Assembly (NCBI GenBank): GCA_916700875.1
Contig: CAKAKS010000032.1
Location: 21,691,629-21,755,628 of the forward strand
DNA: 64,000 nucleotides
Reading direction: 5' to 3'
Source of the DNA: Sebastes aleutianus
Lineage: Eukaryota > Chordata > Actinopteri > Perciformes > Sebastidae
The notes beneath the pieces were generated by a model. The model was not told where the DNA came from. It saw nothing but the letters and a program-made list of their open reading frames with translations, and did not search any database. This document shows positions 24,810 to 34,506 of the stretch, in pieces (the stretch's first letter is position 1; the number at the start of each line of letters is the position of its first letter). The position numbers and the translations under genes are program-made.

Positions 24810-25109
24810 ACACCAGCACACAGTCTTGAGGTATTTACTTACACTTTGGCCACAACAGAACACTATGTCACTCAGAGCTGTAACAGCTTTTAATTGGATG
24901 ATGATTCATAATAGAGAGTAATAGCAGTATAAACAGATGCATTTTGTTAAAAAGATGCAGTTTTATTTATGTATTCATTTATTTTTTGATCAGCCTTCCC
25001 CATGGGTGCTCAACCTTAGTCCACATAGTCCACACATGGTCCAACTTAAACTCAGTCCAGTACTGCAGAGCCTCTCATCAAGATGATATATAAGGCATGA
25101 CGCAACTCC

Positions 25110-25146
<37 letters not shown>

Positions 25147-26450
25147 CCCAACACATTCCCATCTCCTATATTAGATAATGCACAGCCCGCCGTGTAAAGA
25201 GCAATAGATAGATTATTCTATTCCTAGTGACAACAGAGGAGAAAGGGGGAGGGAGGCAGGATTATAAAGAGCAGAATGATGAGGAGGCTAATTTAAGCAG
25301 TTTAAAAATGCTGGAGAGAGAGAGAGAAATGGAGAGACGGGGGAAGGCTTAATGGAAATACGTTTATGTGGTAAGGTGCCAACTGTCGGGGAGTTTTAAA
25401 ATATGTTTATAGAAAAAATAAACTGTTTTCGCACATGTATTTTGGAAAACAAAATGCCCCTTTTCCTAATCCACTCTCCTCACCCCTGCTCCCTACGTAA
25501 ATCTCTCCCCAGCACTAATGAACTGTTATGACAAATACTGAGAGTATATTTACTGTGCTGACAGAGGCTACGCTCCTCCGTCCCACAGGGCCCACAATGA
25601 GTTATGCATCACCTTCTTTTTCTCACTCTTCTCTCCCCCCTAGCCTCTGTCTCAGTTCCCTGTTTCTAGTTGCACCTCTCTTTCTCTCACTTAGCCATAT
25701 GGGGAATGACACATGTATCTCTCATCTCCTCCCGCAGAGCGACGGGGCTGTGCGACTGTTGTGTTCGGCGCGGTACATAGTTAGCAGAGCCCGCGGTGAT
25801 GTATTGAGTGTAATGGCCGACAGTGTTTGTTGAGATTAATTGATACTAATGGCTAACACAGTTAGCGGTGAGTGATGGCTGCTATACGCCGCAGACACAC
25901 TGGAGGATTAGACACAAATCAAGTTGCGACTCGGCTTTCCACTGCAGCAACACGCTCCGTCTGCTCTGACATCTACTGAAGAAACAAAAAAGAGATGTGC
26001 GTGGGACCAGAAAGCAGCACTTTTCTTTTCCGCCGGTTAGCCACTTTACCGGAGGCTTTTGTTCCAAATTGTGACATCGACAGTTTGACAACATAAACGC
26101 TATAAATGATTATTCAAGTAAAGATAACTCCAAGGTATTAGCTCTGTTCTGAAGTAATAAACCGAGGTGTATCATCTATCTAATGAAGATGTCATGCAAA
26201 AGTTCACATACAAAAAATCAACCCATTACGGATGGCAAACAGGTGGCAGGCCCGCTCAGATAGCATCGTTCTGACAGGATGTGATGTGAGTGATGCCTCG
26301 GCATATTGCTAGAGAGACGAAGATGAAGAAGTGTAATTCATCTTAATCGTGTTTATGGAAAAGCCAGACAAGAGATGCATGTTAACAGCAGGCGCAGAGC
26401 TGTAGGGGATCTAAAAACATTCTCACCAAAAAGCAACTTCAATCTGGTGG
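24810..26450. other. Intergenic, largely non-repetitive; possible regulatory sequence
   Basis: Apart from a CT microsatellite at 25112-25142, the interval shows no repeat family. AT-rich blocks near 25180-25330, 25780-25870 and 26280-26400 have homeodomain-like cores (GATTAATTGATAC; TCATCTTAATCG). Coding signals are absent. Regulatory function is inference from texture only. Confidence 0.3.
25112..25142. repeat. CT microsatellite
   Basis: About 15 CT units without interruption. Confidence 0.9.
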
Positions 26451-26461
26451 AAGCTCTGAGC

Positions 26462-27694
26462 CAGTGGTAGGATGTAACTGAGTACATTTACTCAAGTACT
26501 GTAGTAAGTACAATTTTGACATACTTTACATGAGTATTTTATACTTTTATACTTCTACTCCACTACATTTCAGAAGGAAATATGGTACTTTTTACTACAT
26601 TTATTTGACACTTAGTTACTTTTACTAGAGCTGTCAATTGATTAAAATATTTAATCGCAATTAATCGCATGATTGTCCATAGTTAATCACGATTAATTTC
26701 AAGTTATTAGCAAATTAATCACACATTTTTTATCTGTTCAAAATGTACCTTAGGGAGAGATTGTCAAGTATTTAATATCAACATGGGAGTGGGCAAATAT
26801 GCTTGCTTTATGCAAATGTATGTATGTATTTATTGTTGGAAATCAATTAACACAAAACAATGACAAATATTGTCCAGAGACCCTCACAGGTACTGCATTT
26901 AGCATACAAAAATATGCTCAAATCATAACAAACTCAAGCCCAACAGGCAACAACAGCTGTCAGTGTGCTGACTTGACTATGACTTGCCCCAAACTGCATG
27001 TGATTATCATAAAGTGGGCATGTCTGTAAAGGGGAGACTCGTGGATACCCATAGAACCCATTTTCATTCACATATCTTGAGGTCAGAGGTCAAGGGACCC
27101 CTTTGAAAATGGCCATGACAGTTTTTCCTCGCCAAAATGTAGCGTAAGTTTGGAGCTTTATTTAGCGTCCTTCTCGACAAGCTAGTATGACATGGTTGGT
27201 ACCAATGGATTCTTTAGGTTTTTTAATTTTATATGATGCCAGTATCTTCACTCTAACTTTAAAAGTGAGCTTGCTACAACCTCCGAAATATCGATTGTTA
27301 AAGAAAGTGCTGTTAAAATGTATTTGCATTAACACGTTAACTTTGACAGCCCTACTTTTTACATAAAAACCACATCATTTATACATCAAATCAACCCATT
27401 AGTACAAAAAGCATCTACTACTGTCTCCACATTGAGGAACTGCAACATAAAAATGCTCTTTCATGTGTGTGCTAGCAATAAAAATATAATAATATAATAT
27501 TCTATAAAAATATAACACTGTGAAAGGAGCCATTCTGGATAATGAGTACTTTTAGTTTTGATACTTTTTTCTGATAATACTTCTGTACTTTTACTTATTT
27601 TGAATTCGAGACTTTTACTTCTAATGAGTATTTTTAGACTGCGGTATTTCTACTTTTACTTTTGTAAAGTATCGGAGCACTTCTTCCACCACTG
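26462..27694. mobile_element. hAT-type MITE (CAGTGGTAGGATGTAACTG family) with a nested insertion
   Basis: Ends CAGTGGTAGG...CCACCACTG, flanked by identical CTCTGAGC at 26454-26461 and 27695-27702. The interior has ACTTTTACT-type steps. The nested element at 26626-27354 is the same family that interrupts the hAT at 21.9 kb. Confidence 0.9.
26626..27354. mobile_element. Nested hAT-like MITE (GGGCTGTCAA family), copy 2
   Basis: Starts TAGAGCTGTCAATTGATT and ends TTTGACAGCCCTA. The flanks ACTTTTAC and CTTTTTAC are an imperfect target duplication. Near-identical over most of its length to 21884-22563. Confidence 0.85.
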
Positions 27695-27702
27695 CTCTGA
27701 GC

Positions 27703-29692
27703 TAAGGGAGGATTTGACTTTTACTTTAATGTGTCTGTGACAATGCCTCACATTCAAATATAGAAATGTCAGCAAAAAAACGTGCCAAAGTTCCCCCTAA
27801 TACGCAGGCTTCAGTTTTGCTTGACAGAACTTCAACAGAATTGATTGATGACTATTTCTTTGTGAACTACGTGCCGTTAAATGCCCACCAGAGAGCCTCT
27901 GTGGAAGGAAAGAATCAGAACCTGTGAGCCGAATTGATTTTGTTTCAAATTATGAGAAACGCTAAGAGCAATTGCAGGTTTTGTTGTGTCCTTACATGAG
28001 ACACCAAGTACTTTAAAAAATACAGCTTGACAACAGTTCTACAGGCCGGATAATGTTATGTGTATTTCAGAATTACATGTTTTTTCTCAACAGCTCAACC
28101 GTGTATGCGGCGACACAAACCCCATCAGTTTTTAGTCACGTCACTGTTGCACTGTCGCATAAACTGATCCTCCCTCTCCTCGCCGTCTGCCTCCTGTTAA
28201 TCACAGAATGTGACTTGACAACTATCTGAAAAAGTACCCATCATTCCCAGAGGCCGGGGTGACTCATCCAGTATGGCTGCCACTCCATCACAGTGGGCCG
28301 GCCCCTAAAAAGGCTCCCCTTCTCCCTCCGATCACTTCATCATTGCTCCTCTTCGCCTTCCCGCTCATAACTCATTCCCCTCCGGCTGCACCCCCACCTC
28401 TGAACCGGACCGCTGCTCTTGCTTTGCCGAGACAAAGACTGTGTCATTGCTCCTCATCTTCTTTCAATTGCCTGACTGACAGCTCTGACAGCATGAAGGG
28501 TAGGAGAGGAGTCACTCTGCCGCGCTTTCCTCCCCCTCCCGCGCCACGAGGTGTTAAACTTTCCGCTGCGTTCAGGGCCCCATCCACCCACCCACCGACC
28601 CACCCACAGTCTACATGCACCGCCGCCGCCCCCGTTTTCCCTCCCCAGGAGGGCTAAAATCCCATCATCCCTCTGTGTCAGCGTCGCTGTTGCAATCCCT
28701 CGCCCCATTAGCATAATATTCCCATTCCCTTGCCGCCTCACTCCTCCTGCATCAGACAAACTGCTCTGGGAATCATAGTGGGATATGCCCCGCTCACGCT
28801 CAGTCTACGTCTTATGACTTTCTCGCTATTAGTTTCGCTTTCCCACTCTCATGCACGCACATTCATTCACTCAGTCTCTCTCCCTTAATGTCTTTGATTC
28901 CGTTCTTCCAATCTGTCTGTCTGTCTGTCTGAGCAGACAACTCCATTAGGAGATGCGAGAAAGGTTGCACAGAAAGAGAGATGTATATGGGAGACGGAAT
29001 AATATGGAAGAGATGAAGTGTAACACTGTCTGTTTACATGGCTGACTGGCTCAAACTACTTACCCCCGGTGATCTATAACGCGTTTGTGTCTTACCACTT
29101 TTACCCTGTGATGTGATGCACACACAGATGGCGTCTCCGCCACAGGTTGCGATACAAACTTGTCACATTTTTGGCCCAGTATTTGTGTTTTGTTTACCGC
29201 ATGCATACGTGAATAAACAGCAGACACAAGCCTCAGTAAAAGTGCAGCCATCTGCAATGACCACAAAAAGACAGATAATGATCCTCCATGCTGGGAGTGT
29301 CAGCTGGGGATGGTGTAAGAGCTGGAGGGGCTGACCACAGCCGTGTCATGGGCGTTTAGATGGTGTGTTAGAGCGTTCTAATTGCCTAAACTTCATTAAG
29401 TGCCCGCAGCTCTCCATCTGAACAGCTAACTTGAATAAAACTCATCTTCTGTCAAAAAACATAACAAGGCGGCTACATTGAACTCAATAATACCTCCCGC
29501 AATGGATCCACAGTAAAAGTCATAATTGATAATCTTCAATGGGAGGCTTTCACTGTGAAGCAGCTGCAGGATATATTGAACATGAAGGCCATTAACAAGA
29601 TACATGCGCCATTACCACAAAACTGCTGGCTGCAACTTTTGTTTTTCAGCAGCTTTTTGTCCAGCTGACAGCATGTAGTCTTTTTGCTTTCC
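27703..29692. other. Intergenic DNA, partly non-repetitive; no gene seen
   Basis: The stretch 27760-28010 looks unique. The stretch 28230-28780 is C-rich and gives proline-rich frames on both strands without splice signals. A TCTG tetranucleotide run sits near 28912-28932. No recognised protein motif. Confidence 0.5.
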
Positions 29693-29696
29693 TTAA

Positions 29697-30219
29697 AGGG
29701 ATAGTTTGGGTGTTTTGAAGTGGGGTTGTATGACTTATCCATAGTGGGTGTATTACTTACAGTAGATGATGGTCGGCGTGCCCCCAGCTTGGAGAAGCAG
29801 ACAGGAGCACCAGTACCAGAGCAAAGCAATACAATGCAATTCGAATATTTTCACCGCTTTATCTTGCCGTCAGACAGCCCTTTCCTTCTCTTTTACAACA
29901 GGGAACTTGACGGAAAGTGAAACTTTGGCTCAGATGACAAACAGTATAGAAACCTTTTGCCTTCAGCTCAGTTCGCCGTCGGAAAATATTCAAAATATCG
30001 CTTACACTTAAACGGATATCAAAGTCTTTCTTCTAGGTGATTCAAAAAATGTTTTTCTGCCGTCCTTGTTCACAACACTGTATTGTTTTTCTCCGGTGTC
30101 GGTGCTCCTGTCAGTTTCTCGACGCTGGGGGCACAGCGACCATCATCTACTGTAAGTAATACACCCACTATGGATAAGAACCTCATACAACCTCACTTCA
30201 AAACACCCGAACCATCCCT
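29697..30219. mobile_element. TTAA-flanked MITE with long inverted arms
   Basis: Flanked by TTAA at 29693-29696 and 30220-30223. The arms begin AGGGATAGTTTGGGTGTTTT and its near complement. About 90 bases per arm pair, including CCATAGTGGGTGTATTACTT and GTAGATGATGGTCG. The central part is not palindromic. Confidence 0.85.
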
Positions 30220-30892
30220 TTAAATTTTGTTCTACACAGTTCAGCTGGTTGAACAAAAAAATAAATATGCAGTCCACGTACAGTAATACTGTTGGGCTAT
30301 ACTACTGAAGTGAAAAATTGCAAGCACTCCAAGCAAATTGCAATGACCTGAAATTCCTGATATATTCAGATGAACGTCGCTTTTTCTAGATATCCGATTT
30401 TCATCTAGATTTGTTTTTGTCAACACGACAAAACAAAACAGACCTGAAAACACCAGATTGCATGCTTTTACCTGTTTAAATATTCATAGCACCCACCTGA
30501 TCTGAATCACATTCAATCATTGTGTCACTTTTACCAGGCAGTGTAAACATCGCCTCATGACCAGACAAACAACAAAACACAACAAAAGCAATGGGCCGAA
30601 CACACGAGGAAAAAGTGGGCCAAACATGCCATTACAGTCGGTGACCTTGTGGAACCACCTGAAGTGTCTCAGTCCGTCTCTGTCTTCCTCTTAGACTGAT
30701 TGCTATGCTGCTGCAGCCACATCACTGGACTGATGGGAGTGATGAAGGACTTACTTAACTCCATCCAGCAAGGACAGCAGGAAGGAAACACTATGTCCTA
30801 AAAACACCTGAATGACAACTGTAGACCAATGCTGAGCTATGTCGCCCTCTGTTGGTGATTTGGAATACAGAGCAGTGGTTCCAACATTTTGA

Positions 30893-31123
30893 TTTAAAGC
30901 TGCAGTGGGTAGAAATGGAGTAAATATGGTCAAAAACGGTCACTATATTGTGACAGTAGTACATGAGATAGGTAATCTGAAAAAAATAATGTGCCTCTGT
31001 GTCCTCCGGTGCTCCTAATGGCACCTGCAAGATTTCACACACCGGAGTAAAACAACCAATCAGAGTCGATCTGGAAACTGGCGTCCACCTGCTGTCTATG
31101 ACAGCCGGCTGTCAATCACTCAG
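30893..31123. repeat. Probable dispersed fish repeat fragment
   Basis: The block from AAAGCTGCAGTGGGTAGAAA through GTGCCTCTGTGTCCTCCGG to GGCTGTCAATCACTC resembles a repeat I recognise as common in perciform genomes. There is no second copy in this window, so the call rests on recall. Confidence 0.4.
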
Positions 31124-31256
31124 AGCCATGAGGAGGTGCAGAAGTCTAGTTATCTCTCAGCGCACTTGAATTACATTATACTGAAAGGTTATAAAGGAAT
31201 TATAACCTTTCAATGCACAATGACCCCAAAAATATTTTGCCTATCCCCATTGCAAT

Positions 31257-31735
31257 CAGAAAGAGTACAAAACTCAGACAATGACACAACAATGACCAAC
31301 AATAAACAAAAAAGGATTATGGTCACCGCAGCAAGTGTAACACACATTGTTAAGCAACATCAATTCATTAATATGACACTTTAACAGCAGAATAAAACAT
31401 CACCAAGGCAGCGAAATACAGAGAAATGTAAAGATAATACAACTCAACAGCAGCTGCAGCTCAAAAACACACAAGCAAAAAAGAGAGCTGCACAGTTTCT
31501 GAGTTGTGTGTTGTTGTACTCACCAGTCTGGAGTCTTGTGCATGGCGTAGTCCTCCACAGTCTGCTCCAGGTTCAACTTTATTCTCAAAGCATGGCAGAA
31601 CCAGTCCACTCAGCCTCTCTGGTCCAAGTAACCAGTCCACTCAGCCTCTCTGGTCCCAGTAACCAGTCCACTCAGCCTCTCTGGCCCCAATGCGCTCCTC
31701 AAAGTTTCCAAACATTTTGAGCTGAATTAGTCACT
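31257..31735. repeat. Locally duplicated cassette, copy A
   Basis: Shares with 31908-32330 the blocks AGAGTACAAAACTCAGACA, TATGACACTTTA, CAGCAGCTGCAG, AGAGAGCTGCACAGTTT and TTGTTGTACTCACCAGTCTG in the same order. On the - strand the last block reads as an exon end followed by GTGAGTAC. It contains a 31-bp triplication at 31599-31691. Confidence 0.75.
31599..31691. repeat. 31-bp tandem repeat, three units
   Basis: Three units of AACCAGTCCACTCAGCCTCT plus CTGGTCCCAGT with single-base differences. The unit length is not a multiple of three, so expansion would shift any frame read through it. Confidence 0.9.
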
Positions 31736-31907
31736 GCAGTCATATACAGAGCAGTGGTTCCATCATTTTGATTTAGGGACCAGCATTAAGACAACAGCAG
31801 TACAAGGACAACTAGAAGAAGTATGACAGACATGTGCAGCCTGTGCATGCAACAGTTTAGCAATTAGAAACAACAACCTTCCTCACTTTATCCTTCCTAG
31901 AATTAAC

Positions 31908-32330
31908 CAGAAAGAGAACAAAACTCAGACAGTTACACAACAATGATCAACAATAAACAAAGAGAACTATGGTCAGCTATGGTGTAATAACAACCAAGCA
32001 ACATCAATTAATTTAATTAATATGACACTTTACCTGCAGAATAAAGCAGCCCAAGTCAGCAACACATAGATTTGTAAAGATAACTCCACAGCAGCTGCAG
32101 CCCACAAACACACAATTGCAAAGAGAGCTGCACAGTTTTTTTAAGTTATGTGTTGTTGTACTCACCAGTCTGGACTCTTTGCATGGCAAAGTCCTCCTTA
32201 GTCTGCTCCAGGTTTTATTAAACTCATTCATTCTCAAAACATAACATAACCAGTCCACTCAGCTTCTTTGTAAAGGTAGAAGCACATCTCTGGTCCCACT
32301 AAGCTCCTCAAAGCTTCAAAACATCAGGGA
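31908..32330. repeat. Locally duplicated cassette, copy B
   Basis: The diverged partner of 31257-31735 in direct orientation, with one copy of the 31-bp unit instead of three. The - strand GGTGAGTAC donor-like site is retained, but the frame before it differs from copy A. Confidence 0.75.
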
Positions 32331-34045
32331 TTATTGTAACAAACAGCAGAAAATCCTCTCACACCTCAGTGAAGCTAAATTCCTGTGCAAATGTTGCAAA
32401 ACCACCGAGTCCATCATGTGCATTTTAGAGTAGAGCATTTTTGTCAAACCCATCATGCACCTGTAACTTCGTGGGTGTGTTTGATATGAGTCACTGGGCA
32501 CACCTGTCAGCAATTAAATCAGTGATTAAACAATATGCGACCCTTTTTCACCTATATGCCGAGATACAATCTTAACCATAACCCATAATCAATTACTTTG
32601 CCTTGTTTTGCTTCTTTTTTTTTGTAGCCTACTATTCACACAAACAGTTAGCCCCCGGCCTAGATGCGGCTGCAGTCCCTGCACCTCCAGACACTCGGCC
32701 AGTGAAGGTAAACATTTCAAACGTACCTCTTCCGGAGAGTCAGCTGCTTTATAATGAGATTTTTGTTTTTATTTTGTAACGGACTTGAAATGTGGCGAAG
32801 TACCCTACAAGATATTATAAAGACTACTTAAGCACATTTAAAAAAAAAAAAAAAAAAAGTAAAAAAAAAAAAATGTAGAAGTACACCAAATACTTTTTTT
32901 TAATAGTTTTTATTTCGAACTGTCAGTATACAAAGTAACATAATTAAACATTAGAATTACTCACATGAAAACATGAACACAAAGCAGTGTCAAACATAAA
33001 AAGAAATTGAAATCCAACATTCAATAAATCAAAAAGAAAAACAGACGAGAGTATGACAATAACTTCTCTTAAAAACTTGCAAACATTCATTGTTTTCATA
33101 GCTTTTTTGTTTTGTGAGGAAGAAATGACATATTGTTCCATTTCCTTCATAAATACAAAGAATTTAGGCTTTTTTTTGTTGGTAAATTTACATTTGTGAA
33201 TGTGGAATTTAGCAAGAATTAAAATTAGATTAATAAGGAAAAATGCATTACCCTCTTTGTCACTGTAATCATAGCATCCAAATATAACAATAATAATAAT
33301 AATAATAAAAATAATACATTTTATTTATATAGCGCTTTTCTAAAAACTCAACGACACTTTACACAGATAAAAAGATCATAAAAAACAACAACATCATAAA
33401 AACATAATATAACATTTCTATACAACAATGCAAAATCTGAGAAAATGTTGTCAAGTATAAAATATCTTTCCACAGCTCATATGTAAATTTACAGTAATAA
33501 AATAAGTGAGAGCAAGTTTCATGATGAATTTACATCTATGTCACTCTTTGTAAGAAATGTTTCACTGGATAGAATATGGATCAATTTAAAAGACACCTCT
33601 TTTGCCTTATTTGTTAGAAGGAACTGTTGTGGTAAGGACAAAACTCTTTTCCAGTCAATATCACTAACAAAATTACTCCAATAAAATGTCAACATTCTTA
33701 AATAACTTATGGGAGGGATCCAAAGGAGGTATTAATTGTAGGGTCAATGCACATGTACAATAAGATGTGGGCCTACTTATAGTGAGAGTAATACAATGTG
33801 TCCAGTAGATGGCAGCAGATTTCTGGTTACATTTTCTCAGCTTCCATCAGTCAGTCAGTCAGTCAACACTGCGCACAGGCTGTATTGTATTATAGGATGC
33901 AAAGGAAGGGGCAGTGCACACCAGACTCTTGGAGAGACAATAAAAGTGGGGTGTGCTGATTTCTCCTTTTTAAAAAAAAAAAATCTGAAGTTTCTGATTG
34001 GTTGGTCACTTTTAGAGTATTTTTTTCCCTTACTGAACTTTCCCC
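32331..34045. other. Intergenic DNA upstream of cldn11
   Basis: Contains A runs near 32840-32875 and an AAT run with a TTTATTTATATAGCGC block at 33283-33420, resembling the start of common fish retroposon-derived repeats. A GTCA tetramer run lies near 33850-33864. No gene seen. The last ~250 bases probably include the cldn11 promoter. Confidence 0.5.
33283..33420. repeat. Retroposon-like fragment
   Basis: (AAT)n is followed by CATTTTATTTATATAGCGCTTTTCTAAAA, a sequence associated with dispersed fish retroposons (from memory). Too short to classify. Confidence 0.4.
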
Positions 34046-34052
34046 TATAAAA
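34046..34052 (+). promoter_or_regulatory. Candidate TATA box of cldn11
   Basis: TATAAAA about 230 bases upstream of the cldn11 ATG, after a C-rich stretch. Transcription would start near 34075-34082 and give an unspliced leader of about 200 bases. Position and sequence fit, but no transcript supports it. Confidence 0.45.
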
Positions 34053-34107
34053 CCTCTGATGATGTGAAAAAAGCTTCATTCTTTTGTGGTGCCCAACAGC
34101 TCAATTG

Positions 34108-34185
34108 ATGGACTTAACTGAACTGCCAAGGGGGAAAGTCAACTTTAACACTGGATTAACTTGTACACTGGAATATCAGTTCTAA
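34108..34185 (+). other. Upstream ORF in the presumed cldn11 leader
   Basis: An ATG at 34108 opens a 25-codon frame ending TAA at 34183-34185, about 95 bases before the cldn11 start and downstream of the candidate TATA box. If the leader is unspliced, this uORF would be scanned first and could dampen cldn11 translation. The ATG context (TTGATGG) is moderate. This depends on the real start site. Confidence 0.35.
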
Positions 34186-34280
34186 AGTTAGTGTTTTTTT
34201 TTTGTTAATTGCTCTCAACTATAAGGTTTCTATCTTTTGGACAAGTGGTCTTCTTTTACGCACAGTTTTATTTGCACACC

Positions 34281-34506
34281 ATGGCGAACTCTTGTCTCCA
34301 ACTGAGCGGCTTACTCATCAGCTGCCTCGGCTGGCTGGGCATCCTGATCGCGACATCCACCAACGACTGGGTGACTATGTGTAAATACGGTTTGAACACA
34401 TGCAAGAAGATGGATGAGCTGGGAGGAAAGGGACCCTGGGCGGAGTGCGTCATCTCCACTGGACTCTACCACTGCGTCTCCTTAACGCAGATCCTGGAGC
34501 TGCCAG
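34281..34506 (+). CDS. cldn11: cldn11 coding exon 1
   Basis: Encodes residues 1-75 plus one base of codon 76: the short cytoplasmic N-terminus, TM1 and the first extracellular loop with the W30...W53...C56...C65 signature. The donor is G|GTAGAG directly after the ELP codons, where mammalian CLDN11 also splits. The split codon reads Ala here and Gly in human. Confidence 0.95.

Noticed and set aside
28259..28778. Proline-rich frames on both strands
   Set aside because: Composition effect of a C-rich stretch, with no motif, no splice sites and no consistent frame.
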